Shown piece by piece: positions 1-8,020 of a stretch of 64,000 bases of DNA. The notes beneath the pieces are model-generated. The model searched no databases. It saw nothing but the letters and a program-made list of their open reading frames with translations, and had not been told where the DNA came from. Source of the stretch: Rhodospirillales bacterium (GTDB taxonomy: Bacteria > Pseudomonadota > Alphaproteobacteria > Rhodospirillales > WMHbin7); contig JACRPC010000023.1 in the NCBI GenBank assembly GCA_016214125.1, forward strand, positions 32,223-96,222, given 5' to 3'. Made by a program: the position numbers and the translations under genes. The first letter of the stretch is position 1. The number at the start of each line of letters is the position of its first letter.

Positions 1-184
1 CGCCGTTCACGCCGGCGCAAGGAATCTCCCATTCAAGCTTGTTTGCGCCTCGGGCCGATCCGAGGAGAATGCCAAGGCATGAATTGAAAAAAAGCTATCT
101 ATTTTCCGTTGGTTATAGGAAGCTTGGGTGCGGTCGAAGCGCGCCGGTTGCTTGCGTCGCAAAAGCGGGCATTCGAAAATTTTT

Positions 185-198
185 TTGATTTGCATCAA
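185..198 (+). promoter_or_regulatory. FNR/DNR/NnrR-type operator
   Basis: The sequence TTGAT-TTGC-ATCAA is a perfect match to the TTGAT-N4-ATCAA consensus shared by FNR-family regulators that sense low oxygen (FNR, FixK, Anr) or nitric oxide (DNR, NnrR). It lies about 115 bases before the start of the oxidase operon and is the only promoter-like element there. If it works as a class II site centred near -41.5, transcription would start near base 233, and GATAAC at 218-223 would be a rough -10 element. Which regulator binds cannot be told from the site. Confidence 0.7.
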
Positions 199-234
199 TG
201 CCCGCTTCCGTTTGTTCGATAACTTCTTTTCAGG

Positions 235-263
235 GATCGCCTTTCGGGATGAAAGAGGCGATC
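235..263 (+). promoter_or_regulatory. Stem-loop in the oxidase operon leader
   Basis: GATCGCC at 235-241 pairs with GGCGATC at 257-263, and TTTC pairs with GAAA inside, around a short loop. If transcription starts near 233, the hairpin would form at the very 5' end of the operon mRNA and could stabilise it. No T-run follows, so it does not look like an intrinsic terminator. Confidence 0.4.
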
Positions 264-313
264 AATATTATAGTTTTGTAATATGAATGGCGATTAACGA
301 GAGGGAGACCAGC

Positions 314-1087
314 ATGGCCAATCATTCGGCATCCCACGCCGGGGGGGCGCACGCCCATCATTGGGAAATCTCGACCTATCCGGCGATCGTGGCGGTGGGG
401 GTCTTGTTCCTGGTGCCGATGGCGTTCTCGGCCTGGTTCGTCTATCACTCCTTGCTGCTGACCGTGCTGTTCGCCGGCATCGGCACGCCGCTGGTGCTGT
501 GGGGCGTCTCGGGTTGGATCGGCGAGGGGATGAGCCACAAGGCGCTGCTGCCCGGAGTGGCGGTGGCCGGTCTTCCGGTCTTCATCATCTCGGAAGTCTT
601 CATCTTCCTTTCGATCTTCGCCAGCTATTGGATGATGCGCCTGATGGCCGACGTCTGGCCGCCCGAGGGCACGCCCGCCATGCCCTTCGGCCTGCCGATC
701 TTCATGACCGTGGTGTTGGTGACGTCGAGCGTCACCATCCACATCGCCGAGGAGAAGCAGGAGAAGGGCGATCTGGCCGGCTTCCGGTCGATGCTGATGC
801 TGACCATTGCCCTGGGCCTCGTCTTCCTGGCCTGCACGATCTACGAATACAGCCACCTGCTCGGCATCGGGTTCGTTCCGGGCACCAACGCCTTCTCGAC
901 GGTCTTCTACTCGCTCACCGGCTTCCACGCCTCGCACGTGCTGGTGGGCGCGGCGGTGTTCGTGGCGGTGCTGATCCCGGCCTTTTCCGGCAAGACCAAC
1001 CTCACCTTCACCAAATGCGCCGGGATCTACTGGCATTTCGTCGATCTGGTGTGGTTCTTCGTCGTCTCCCAGGTCTATTTCTGGTGA
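314..1087 (+). CDS. Heme-copper oxidase subunit III
   Basis: This protein of about 257 residues has around seven membrane helices and the subunit III hallmarks, including an SEVFIF helix with the conserved glutamate and a C-terminal YWHFVDLVW segment. Subunit III binds subunit I in the inner membrane and supports proton uptake. An upstream in-frame ATG exists at 287, but the ATG at 314 is preceded by GAGGGAGA five bases away, so I prefer 314. It is the first gene of the operon with SenC, CuA subunit II and subunit I. The order III-SenC-II-I is unlike the usual II-I-CtaB-CtaG-III order of alphaproteobacterial aa3 operons. Confidence 0.9.
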   Translation: MANHSASHAGGAHAHHWEISTYPAIVAVGVLFLVPMAFSAWFVYHSLLLTVLFAGIGTPLVLWGVSGWIGEGMSHKALLPGVAVAGLPVFIISEVFIFLSIFASYWMMRLMADVWPPEGTPAMPFGLPIFMTVVLVTSSVTIHIAEEKQEKGDLAGFRSMLMLTIALGLVFLACTIYEYSHLLGIGFVPGTNAFSTVFYSLTGFHASHVLVGAAVFVAVLIPAFSGKTNLTFTKCAGIYWHFVDLVWFFVVSQVYFW

Positions 1088-1106
1088 GCCGGAACGGAGC
1101 GATCGC

Positions 1107-1937
1107 ATGATGCCGATGCGGCTGGCAGGGCTGGTTCTGGCGTTTGGGCTGTTCGCGGGAACGGCCCAAGCGGTGACCAACGCCACCCGGCCGGTGGAAT
1201 CGGTGATCGATCCCACCATCTTCCGCATCGACGAGAAGGCGTTCCTGGGCGTCAAGCTGGACGGCGCCACCCGCTTTCAAGACACCGAAGGCCGGGAGTT
1301 CCGTCTGGCCGACAAGCTGGGCAAGCCTCTGATCCTGGTGCTGGCCTATTACCAGTGCGACGGCACCTGCTCGGTGGTCAACGACGACCTGAAAAGCCGG
1401 CTCGTCAAGGCCAGCCGCATCAAGGCCGGCCGCGATTTCGAGGTGCTGACGGCGAGCTTCGACAAGAACGACACCCCGGCCACCCTAGCCGCCTTCGCCA
1501 AGGAGCTGGCGCTGCCCACCGAGATGGCCAAGGGCTGGACGCTGGCCACCTTTGCCGATCCCCAGGCGATCAAGCCCTTCGCCGACACGCTGGGCTTCAA
1601 GTTCTTCTGGTCGGCGCGCGACCGCATCTTCTTCCATCCCGGCGTCTACGCGGTGCTGACCGCCGAGGGACGGGTGGCCCGCTTCCTTTACGCGCTCACC
1701 GCCGACGCCAAGGACATCGAACTGGCCGTCACCGAGGCCGAAGGCAACAAGATTTCGGTGGCCCGGGCCTTCGATTACGCCATCGGCCTTTGCTACAGCT
1801 ACAATTTCCAGGATGGTCGCTACACCATCAACCTGCCTGTGATCATCGCCGGCGCCTCGCTGCTGCTCGGCATTATGTCTTTCGCGGTCTCGGCGTTCAT
1901 CTATCGGCGCCGGCATTTGAGAGAGGGAACGACATGA
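1107..1937 (+). CDS. SCO1/SenC-type copper chaperone
   Basis: This 276-residue protein has an N-terminal signal segment, a thioredoxin-like SCO domain with the copper-binding CDGTC motif (Cys84 and Cys88), and a later histidine in the FFHPG segment. SCO proteins deliver copper to, or reduce the cysteines of, the CuA site in subunit II. A C-terminal membrane helix followed by a basic tail is an addition to the usual single N-terminal anchor. Its stop overlaps the start of the CuA subunit gene by an ATGA, which fits a role in maturing that subunit. A SenC gene inside the operon is also typical of norSY-senC clusters. Confidence 0.88.
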   Translation: MMPMRLAGLVLAFGLFAGTAQAVTNATRPVESVIDPTIFRIDEKAFLGVKLDGATRFQDTEGREFRLADKLGKPLILVLAYYQCDGTCSVVNDDLKSRLVKASRIKAGRDFEVLTASFDKNDTPATLAAFAKELALPTEMAKGWTLATFADPQAIKPFADTLGFKFFWSARDRIFFHPGVYAVLTAEGRVARFLYALTADAKDIELAVTEAEGNKISVARAFDYAIGLCYSYNFQDGRYTINLPVIIAGASLLLGIMSFAVSAFIYRRRHLREGTT

Positions 1938-2683
1938 CGAAGACGTTGAAGAACGCGCTGCTCGGCTTCGTGCTGGCCGGCCTTCCCGGCCTGGCCTGGG
2001 CGGCCCCGGCCGCGACGAAGAAGAACGATTACGCCATCGATCCGGCGGTCGGCTGGGATCACCTGTGGAACGAGCTTTTGATCGACATCATGGTGATCGG
2101 CGTCGTCTTCGGCATCGCCGCCATCTACATGCTGATCAAGTATCGGGCCACCAGCCCCGACCAGGTGGGCAGCGGTCCGAAATTCTCCAACGCCCAGGCC
2201 TGGGCCTGGGCCTTGATCCCGGCGGCGATCTTCATGGCCGACGACTTCTTCCTCTCCGCCAAGGGCTGGACGCTGTGGAACGTCTACCGCCGGGTGCCCG
2301 ACAACGCGCTCGAGGTCAAGCTGATGGCCCGCCAATGGCAGTGGGAGTTCGATTACGGCCAGGGCGTGGTCACCAACGAGCTGACGGTTCCGGTCGGCCG
2401 GCCGGTGGTTCTGCGCATGACCGCCGAGGACGTCATCCACTCCTTCTTCATGCCCGGCTACCGGGTGAAGGAAGACGTGATGCCCGGTCGCGTCACCTAC
2501 ATCTGGTTCCTGCCCAACAAGCCGGGCAAGGTGGTGGCGCTGTGCACCGAGTTCTGTGGCACCGCGCACGCCGACATGTTCACCGACGTCATCGCGGTGC
2601 CCGAGGCCGAGTTCAATGCCTGGTTGGCCTCGAAGGCCAAGAAGGCCGACGCTTCGCCCGTCCCCGCCAACCGGAATTCGTAA
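1934..2683 (+). CDS. Heme-copper oxidase subunit II with CuA site
   Basis: This 249-residue protein has a signal peptide (about 1-23), two membrane helices (about 50-70 and 88-105) and a periplasmic cupredoxin domain. The CuA ligands are all present: His169, then Cys204, Glu206, Cys208, His212 and Met215 with canonical spacing. It takes electrons from cytochrome c and passes them to subunit I. There is no fused cytochrome c domain, so it is not a caa3-type subunit II. The start overlaps the SenC stop (ATGA), and the gene is followed 13 bases later by subunit I. Confidence 0.92.
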   Translation: MTKTLKNALLGFVLAGLPGLAWAAPAATKKNDYAIDPAVGWDHLWNELLIDIMVIGVVFGIAAIYMLIKYRATSPDQVGSGPKFSNAQAWAWALIPAAIFMADDFFLSAKGWTLWNVYRRVPDNALEVKLMARQWQWEFDYGQGVVTNELTVPVGRPVVLRMTAEDVIHSFFMPGYRVKEDVMPGRVTYIWFLPNKPGKVVALCTEFCGTAHADMFTDVIAVPEAEFNAWLASKAKKADASPVPANRNS

Positions 2684-2696
2684 GGGAGTGACGACA

Positions 2697-4280
2697 ATGG
2701 GCGCCCTGCTTAAGGAATGGGTTTTCACCACCGACCACAAGCGGGTCGGCATCCTCTATCTCATCGGTTCGATCGCCGCCTTCCTGGTGGCCGGGCTGAT
2801 GGCCATGCTGATGCGGCTCGAGCAATCGACCGTCGGCCTCAACATCGCCACCTCGCCCGACGACTACAACGTCTGGCTCTATTTCCACGGCGCGGCGATG
2901 ATCCTGGGCTTCCTCATTCCCGGCCTGACCGGCTTCTTCGCCAACTTCCTCATCCCGCTGCAGATCGGGGCCCGCGACGTCGCCTTCCCCAGGCTCAACT
3001 CCTTCTCGGTCTGGCTGTTCTGGGCCGGCATCGTGGTGGCGCTCCTCACCTTCGTCATCCCCGACAAGCCCGACGTGATGTGGACCGGCTATCCGCCCTA
3101 TTCGGTCAAGACCCTGGGCAACACCGCCTTCTACGTCTTCACCGTGCATCTGATCGGCTTCTCGTCGATCTTGGCCTCGATCAACTTCATCGTCACCATC
3201 ATCTACATGCGGGCGCCGGGCATGGGCTGGAACCAGATGAACATGTTCGTCTGGTGCACCTTCGGCGCCTTCATCATCCAGCTCGTCTTCGTCCCCGTGC
3301 TGGCCGCCGCCGTCACCATGCTGCTGTTCGACAAGTATCTGGGCACCAACTTCTTCAATCCGGCTCAGGGCGGCGACGTGCTCCTTTATCAGAACCTGTT
3401 CTGGTTCTACTCGCACCCGGCGGTGTACGTGATCTTCCTGCCCGCCGTCGGCATCCTCTTCGACGTCATCGCCGCCATGGGCAAGAACCGGGTATTCAAC
3501 TACAAGGCCGCCGTCTATGGCGGCGTCTTCGGCATCGTGCTGATCACCGGCGAGGTCTGGGTGCACCATCTCTACGTTGCCGGCATGCCCGATTGGCTGC
3601 GCATCGGCCAGATGGTGACGACGCTCCTGATCTCGGTGCCGGTGGGCCTGTTGGTGATCTCGCTCTGGGGCTCGCTCTATCGGGCGGCGATCACCTTCAA
3701 CACGGCGATGATGTACGCCGCGGCCTGTCTGTTCCTGTTGTTGGTGGGCGGCCTGACCGGCATTCCGCTGGCGATGACGGTGCTCACCGTCAATCTCTCG
3801 GAAACCGCCTTCGTCCACGCCCACTTCCACTTCGTCATGGCGCTGTTCGCCGCCTTCGCCATGTTCGCCGGCGTCTATTTCTGGTTCCCCAAGATGACCG
3901 GACGGCTGGCCGACGGTCCCCTGGCGACCATCACCTTCTGGATGAACCTGATCGGGGTCAACATCACCTTCTGGCCCCTGTTCATCATCGGCTTTCGGGG
4001 CATGCCGCGCCGCTATTACGACTACGCGATGTTCCCCGAATTCCAGCCCTACCACCAAGTGGCGACCGTGGGCGCGCTCATCACCGGCACGGCGATGGCG
4101 CTGATGGTCATCAACTGGATCTGGGCGGCCGCCAAGGGCAAGAAGGCCGAGAACGGCAATCCCTGGCGGGCGAAGTCCTTGGAATGGACGCACGCCGATT
4201 GTCCGGCCGGACCGGGCAACTTCCCCGGCCCCGATCCCAAGCTCGACGCCGACTGGACGCCTTACAACTACGCGAAATAG
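2697..4280 (+). CDS. Heme-copper oxidase subunit I (A2-like, K-channel Lys missing); possible NorY-type NO reductase
   Basis: This 527-residue, roughly 12-helix protein is the catalytic subunit. Heme and CuB ligands are complete: His64 and His378 (low-spin heme), His376 (high-spin heme), and His240, His290 and His291 (CuB), with Tyr244 placed for the His-Tyr crosslink. The helix VI motif YSHPAVY lacks the glutamate of A1 oxidases and resembles the A2 type. The D-channel entry Asp94 is kept. The K-channel is not: Leu319 and Val316 sit where the family has Lys and Thr, 28 residues after the HH pair with no gap. That argues against a typical proton-pumping oxidase and is compatible with NO reductases of the NorSY-SenC kind; the neighbouring heme O synthase argues for an oxidase. 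Start ATG follows a GGGAGTG ribosome site. Confidence 0.85.
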   Translation: MGALLKEWVFTTDHKRVGILYLIGSIAAFLVAGLMAMLMRLEQSTVGLNIATSPDDYNVWLYFHGAAMILGFLIPGLTGFFANFLIPLQIGARDVAFPRLNSFSVWLFWAGIVVALLTFVIPDKPDVMWTGYPPYSVKTLGNTAFYVFTVHLIGFSSILASINFIVTIIYMRAPGMGWNQMNMFVWCTFGAFIIQLVFVPVLAAAVTMLLFDKYLGTNFFNPAQGGDVLLYQNLFWFYSHPAVYVIFLPAVGILFDVIAAMGKNRVFNYKAAVYGGVFGIVLITGEVWVHHLYVAGMPDWLRIGQMVTTLLISVPVGLLVISLWGSLYRAAITFNTAMMYAAACLFLLLVGGLTGIPLAMTVLTVNLSETAFVHAHFHFVMALFAAFAMFAGVYFWFPKMTGRLADGPLATITFWMNLIGVNITFWPLFIIGFRGMPRRYYDYAMFPEFQPYHQVATVGALITGTAMALMVINWIWAAAKGKKAENGNPWRAKSLEWTHADCPAGPGNFPGPDPKLDADWTPYNYAK

Positions 4281-4364
4281 AGTGGTTCCAGGGGGCGGGA
4301 GGCAACTCTCGCCCCTTCGGCCACTTGACCAAAGTAAAGGCATTGCCAAGGAGCCGCCGGCAGG

Positions 4365-4463
4365 ATGAAACTGAGCAAATGGGTCCTGGCCGTTGTTCTG
4401 CTGATCTTTGCGGTGGCGATGTTCGCCAGCATCATGGTGAAAGTGGCCCGGCACGGACCATGA
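4365..4463 (+). CDS. 32-residue single-pass membrane peptide of the oxidase operon
   Basis: This short frame begins MKLSKWVLAVVLLIFAV, continues as one hydrophobic helix to about residue 24 and ends in a basic tail (KVARHGP). It is preceded by AAGGAG about 12 bases upstream and lies in the 217-base gap between subunit I and heme O synthase, on the same strand. Oxidase operons often encode small one-helix subunits or assembly peptides in such gaps. norSY-senC clusters also carry a further small gene, and I cannot tell which comparison applies. It has no homology I can name. Confidence 0.55.
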   Translation: MKLSKWVLAVVLLIFAVAMFASIMVKVARHGP

Positions 4464-4497
4464 AGCCGATAACGGCCCGAAGGCCGAGGGGGCGACG

Positions 4498-5355
4498 ATG
4501 ACATTCTTGAATTATCTCGAACTGCTCAAGCTGCGCATCGGGGTTGTGATCGCGCTTACCGCCGTGGTCGGCTATCTGGCGGTGGCCGAACGGGTGAGCG
4601 CCGTTCAAATCGTCCTTTTGGTGCTGGCCATGCTGATGGGCTCGGCCGCCTCGTCGGTCTTCAATCACTATTACGACCGCGACATCGATCGCAAGATGCA
4701 TCGCACCGCCAACCGGCCGATGGCGCGCGACCTGCTCGTTCACCCCACCCGCGTGCTGTGGATGGCGGCGGCGCTTCTGGTGCTGGGCCTTTCGCTGGCC
4801 CTGTTCGCCTTCAACAGCGCGGTGGCGCTGCATCTGTTCCTGGGCTCCTTCTTCTACGGCATCGTCTACACGGTCTGGCTCAAGCGCCGCACCTGGCTCA
4901 ACATCGTCATCGGCGGCGCCGCCGGCAGCTTCGCCGTGCTGGCCGGGGCGGCGGCGGTCAATCCGCAAAGCTGGTTCCTGCCGATGCTGCTGGCGATCGT
5001 GCTTTTCCTGTGGACGCCGTCGCACTTCTGGAGCCTCGCCATTCTTCTGAAGGACGATTACGCCAAGGCCGGGGTGCCGATGCTGCCGGTGCTGGTGGGC
5101 GAGAAACGCACCGCCCAGAGCATCTTGTTCAATAGCCTGTTGCTGGTCGGCGCCTCGCTTCTGCCCTGGGGGCTGGGCCTTTTGGGTCCCACGTACGGCG
5201 CCCTGGCGGCGCTGTCGGGCGCCGCCTTCCTGTGGGCCAATCTCAAGCTTCTGCAGACGCCCCACGACCGGCGCTGGGCGCGCATCAACTTCTTCGGCTC
5301 GATGCAGCATCTGCTGGCGATCTTTATCGCCATCATCTTGGACGTGCATCTTTAG
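4498..5355 (+). CDS. ctaB: Protoheme IX farnesyltransferase (heme O synthase)
   Basis: This 285-residue polytopic protein belongs to the UbiA prenyltransferase superfamily. It carries the DRDIDRKM segment followed by RTANRP (about 60-75), the family's Mg-diphosphate site, and a second site before the KRRTW loop; the WTPSHFWSLAI and DYAKAGVPMLPV segments are specific to CtaB/CyoE. It attaches a farnesyl group to heme B to make heme O, the precursor of heme A. It is the last gene of the operon, about 34 bases after the small membrane peptide, suggesting the upstream enzyme uses heme O or A. Confidence 0.92.
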   Translation: MTFLNYLELLKLRIGVVIALTAVVGYLAVAERVSAVQIVLLVLAMLMGSAASSVFNHYYDRDIDRKMHRTANRPMARDLLVHPTRVLWMAAALLVLGLSLALFAFNSAVALHLFLGSFFYGIVYTVWLKRRTWLNIVIGGAAGSFAVLAGAAAVNPQSWFLPMLLAIVLFLWTPSHFWSLAILLKDDYAKAGVPMLPVLVGEKRTAQSILFNSLLLVGASLLPWGLGLLGPTYGALAALSGAAFLWANLKLLQTPHDRRWARINFFGSMQHLLAIFIAIILDVHL

Positions 5356-5370
5356 GACGAGTTATTCGCC

Positions 5371-5398
5371 CCGGCGCTCTTGTCAAGCGAGGCGCCGG
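5371..5398 (+). terminator. Possible terminator hairpin after ctaB
   Basis: CCGGCGC (5371-5377) pairs with GCGCCGG (5392-5398), extended by TC/GA with one bulged base. It lies 16 bases past the ctaB stop. There is no clear T-run, so termination is only a guess. Confidence 0.35.
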
Positions 5399-5414
5399 AG
5401 CTTAATCTTAGAGC

Positions 5415-5657
5415 GTGAAACCGGCGGACAATCTTGTCTTGGAGCCTCTGCGCGCCATCCGTGCCGATGTGACGGAGATGCGTGATCTTCAACGCGATCA
5501 TTGCTTGCGCCTGACACGGATCGAAACGGAGGTGGTTGGCCTTCGGCGCGATCAGGTGAGCGACGCCGAGACGGTCGTTCATTTCGAGACCCGTCTTGAT
5601 CGGCCCCGCGACGACGTCGAGCGCATCAAGCGCCGGCTCGATATTCAGGACGCCTGA
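5415..5657 (+). CDS. Small coiled-coil protein of unknown function
   Basis: This 80-residue protein begins at a GTG codon. It is almost wholly helical and charged, with heptad-like spacing (LTRIETEVVGLRRD, then FETRLDRPRDDVERIKRRL), so it probably forms a coiled coil. Short proteins with this pattern ending in ERIKRRLDI are common in alphaproteobacteria, often called hypothetical. There is no signal peptide or membrane segment. It could be co-transcribed with ctaB 60 bases upstream or have its own promoter. Confidence 0.6.
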   Translation: MKPADNLVLEPLRAIRADVTEMRDLQRDHCLRLTRIETEVVGLRRDQVSDAETVVHFETRLDRPRDDVERIKRRLDIQDA

Positions 5658-5666
5658 ACCGACCTT

Positions 5667-6758
5667 TCACTTCCCTTCGACCAATTGGCAGGCGACCTTG
5701 CGGGCGGCGAGCGACGCGCACAGCCGCTCGGCAACGTCACGGCCCTCGAAGGGGCCAAGCCGGGCCTGATAGCTCTTGTCGGGCTGGCGCAGCACCGCCA
5801 GGCGCTGGGCGCGCAGAAGATCGGCGTTGTCGTTGCGGATCTGGCCGGCTTGGCGGGCCACGTCCTGCTGGCTGGCGCCCTGGGCGATGCGGACATGCCA
5901 GGAGGCGGTGGGGGCGGCGGGCAGCGGCGGCGGGGCGACCGCGACCGGCGGCGGCAGGGGTGGTTGAGCGGCGGGCGCGCCAATCGTCGGCAGGGCGGCC
6001 AGGGACGGAGGCAACGGCGCCGTTTGCGGGGCCGCTGCGACGGGTGGCGCGGAGGCCACGGCCTGGGGCGGCACCGCCTCGTCGCCCGGCTTCCAGTTCT
6101 GGAACAGCGCTTGCGCGGCCTTGAGTTGGTCGGGGCCTAGGGTGCGGGCGATCTCGTCCCGCGCCGTGGCCGATTCCCGATCGCCCTTGGCGGCGGCCAG
6201 ATTGAAATAGAGATGGGCGCGCACCGGATCGATCGGCACGCCCGAGCCGTTCTGATAGGCCAGCGCCAGATTGTACTGGGCATTGACGTCGCCGGCCTGG
6301 GCACCCTTGCGGAACCAGGCGGCGGCCTGGACCGGATCGCGCTCGACACCGGTGCCGCTGGCGTAGGCGAAGCCTAGATTGTTGATGGCGTGGACATGGC
6401 CCTGGTTGGCGGCGCGGCGGAACCAGACCAGCGCCTCGTCGAGATCCATCGGGACGCCCTTGCCCTGGGCCAGAATGTCGCCCAGGGCGAACTGGGCGGC
6501 CGGATTGTTCTGCAGCGCGGCGCGTTGATACCATTTGCGCGCCTCGCCCAGATCGTTCGGCACCCCTTTGCCCTGGCTGTACATGGTGCCCAGCAGAAGC
6601 TGGGCGTTGGCGTCGCCTTGCTCGGCCAAAGGCAGAAATTCGTAGAAGGCCGCTTCGTATTCGCCCTTCTTCAATTTCTCGACCCCGCCGGCCAGATCGG
6701 CCAGGGCCGATCCGGCGGCGAGCAGGAACGCCAGCAAAAGGCCGGCGGCGGCCTTCAT
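5667..6758 (-). CDS. Sel1-repeat protein with C-terminal SPOR domain
   Basis: This 363-residue exported protein has a signal peptide (1-18, ending SALA), then about four Sel1-like repeats (roughly 45-190), each with the GTMYSQGKGV-type loop. A proline/alanine-rich linker follows, then a SPOR domain (about 290-363). Sel1 repeats are protein-binding solenoids and SPOR domains bind denuded peptidoglycan glycans, so the protein probably acts in the periplasm at the septum or envelope. I chose the start at the ATG that overlaps the upstream GST stop by ATGA; longer frames upstream only read into the GST gene. Confidence 0.85.
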   Translation of the reverse strand: MKAAAGLLLAFLLAAGSALADLAGGVEKLKKGEYEAAFYEFLPLAEQGDANAQLLLGTMYSQGKGVPNDLGEARKWYQRAALQNNPAAQFALGDILAQGKGVPMDLDEALVWFRRAANQGHVHAINNLGFAYASGTGVERDPVQAAAWFRKGAQAGDVNAQYNLALAYQNGSGVPIDPVRAHLYFNLAAAKGDRESATARDEIARTLGPDQLKAAQALFQNWKPGDEAVPPQAVASAPPVAAAPQTAPLPPSLAALPTIGAPAAQPPLPPPVAVAPPPLPAAPTASWHVRIAQGASQQDVARQAGQIRNDNADLLRAQRLAVLRQPDKSYQARLGPFEGRDVAERLCASLAARKVACQLVEGK

Positions 6759-7366
6759 GCGGGCGGGTGGGTTTCGGCGAAAGCGGGCAGGGCCTCGGCC
6801 CGGGCCAGGGCGGCCTCGATCTTGGGCAGGGCGAGGCCGTCCAGCGTCTCGGGGGCAACGATCTTCATGAAGCTGATGCCGGCGGCCAGGGTGACGTCGG
6901 CCTGCGAAAGCCTGTCGCCGGCCAGCCAGGGCGATCCCGCCAGCGTCTCGAGCGCCACCAGGCCGTCGCGCGCCTGGGCACGGCACTGCTCGAAAATCGG
7001 CGGGTGGAAGGCTTCCGGCGGACGGCGGGTCTTTTCGGTGTAAAGGGCGATGGTCTTTTCCATCACCCCCAAGCCCAGCGCCACCAGGCGCAGCACCTGA
7101 CGCCGGGCCGCGCCCTTGGCCGGCACCAGCGCCCGCTCGGGCCCGACGATCTCGTCCAGGTAATCGAGGATGAAGCCGCTTTCGATCAGAGTCTCGGAAT
7201 CATCGACCACCAGCGCCGGCACCCGGCCCAGGGGGTTGTGGGCGGTGACGCCCGGCCGGTCGTTGATGGTCGAGATCGACTTGTTCTCGAAAGGGATGCC
7301 CAGCAGCTTGAGCGAAATCGCCACCCGGCGCACGAAGGGCGATTGATAGCGGCCAACCAGAATCAT
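6755..7366 (-). CDS. Glutathione S-transferase family protein
   Basis: This 203-residue protein has the two-domain GST layout: an N-terminal thioredoxin fold with the RYQSPFVRRV active-site start, a cis-proline loop (GRVPALV) and an ESGFILDYLDE glutathione-binding segment, then an all-helical C-terminal domain with SPWLAGDRLSQADVTLAA. GSTs conjugate or reduce substrates with glutathione in the cytosol; the substrate is unknown. AAAGGAG precedes the ATG. It lies between a Nudix hydrolase and the Sel1/SPOR gene in what looks like one transcription unit. Confidence 0.88.
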   Translation of the reverse strand: MILVGRYQSPFVRRVAISLKLLGIPFENKSISTINDRPGVTAHNPLGRVPALVVDDSETLIESGFILDYLDEIVGPERALVPAKGAARRQVLRLVALGLGVMEKTIALYTEKTRRPPEAFHPPIFEQCRAQARDGLVALETLAGSPWLAGDRLSQADVTLAAGISFMKIVAPETLDGLALPKIEAALARAEALPAFAETHPPA

Positions 7367-7380
7367 CGACGGACTCCTTT

Positions 7381-7920
7381 CTAGAGCGGTCCGGTGTAAT
7401 CGGCGGGAACGCCGAAGGGGGTGAAGCCGGCCTTGCCTTCGACCACCTTCCAGTGGCGCAGCGCCCAGCCGACATTGGGATAGGCCAGATCGTTCCAGGG
7501 AATGTCGTCCCAGCGCAGCAGCGCCGTCTCCAGGCTTTCCGGGCCGGGCGCGTGACCGGGTTCGGTCAGGCGGGCGCGGTAGATCATGTGGACCTGGCCG
7601 ATGCGCGGCACATTGTAGAGCGCCAGCAGATCGTCGAGGACAATCTTGGCGCGGGCCTCTTCCCAGCTTTCGCGGATGGCACCCTGCTCGGTCGTCTCGC
7701 CCATTTCCAGGTAACCGGCCGGCATCGTCCAATAGCCGCGTCGGGGCGGAATGGCGCGCCGGCACAGCAGGAACCGGTCGTCCAGGGTGCAGACGGCGCC
7801 GACGATAATGCGGGGGTTTTCGTAATCGATGAAGCCGCAACTATCGCAAACCCGGCGCGGGCGATCATCGCCCTCCGGAATTTTTTGCGAAAAGCTCTTT
7901 TCGCGGCCCATCTCGTTCAT
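7381..7920 (-). CDS. Nudix hydrolase with N-terminal zinc ribbon
   Basis: This 179-residue protein has the full Nudix box G-x5-E-x7-R-E-x2-E-E (from GYLEMGE to RESWEE, about 89-108), which binds the metal that hydrolyses nucleoside-diphosphate-linked substrates. A CDSCGF segment near the start may be half of a zinc ribbon, as in NADH pyrophosphatase-like Nudix proteins. The substrate is unknown. An alternative ATG lies three codons downstream. The GST gene follows after 14 bases. Confidence 0.85.
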   Translation of the reverse strand: MNEMGREKSFSQKIPEGDDRPRRVCDSCGFIDYENPRIIVGAVCTLDDRFLLCRRAIPPRRGYWTMPAGYLEMGETTEQGAIRESWEEARAKIVLDDLLALYNVPRIGQVHMIYRARLTEPGHAPGPESLETALLRWDDIPWNDLAYPNVGWALRHWKVVEGKAGFTPFGVPADYTGPL

Positions 7921-8020
7921 AACGCCAGTGTGGCGGCGAAGCCGGCTTCGGGCAAGACGGAAACGCGCCCCGCAAGGGGCGCGCTTTCAACGAATCGCCA
8001 AGGAAAAGAACCGGGCCGAT

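Larger units (their letters stand above)
1..313. other. Upstream region of the heme-copper oxidase operon
   Basis: This stretch precedes the first clear gene and is AT-richer than its surroundings, especially from about 80 to 290. It holds an FNR/DNR-type box and a stem-loop, listed separately. A 63-codon frame on the minus strand (7-198) covers most of it, but it has no recognisable features and its start overlaps the FNR box, so I do not call it. I see nothing else I can support in bases 1-180. Confidence 0.6.

Noticed and set aside
7..198. 63-codon frame on the minus strand at the window start
   Set aside because: No domain, composition atypical, and its start covers the FNR-type box; no supporting ribosome site.
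287..313. Upstream ATG at 287 as the start of oxidase subunit III
   Set aside because: It lacks a ribosome site, while the ATG at 314 has GAGGGAGA at the right distance.
2613..4454. 613-codon open frame on the minus strand
   Set aside because: Antisense to the oxidase subunit I gene; composition is dominated by His, Gly, Asp and Arg with no recognisable domain.
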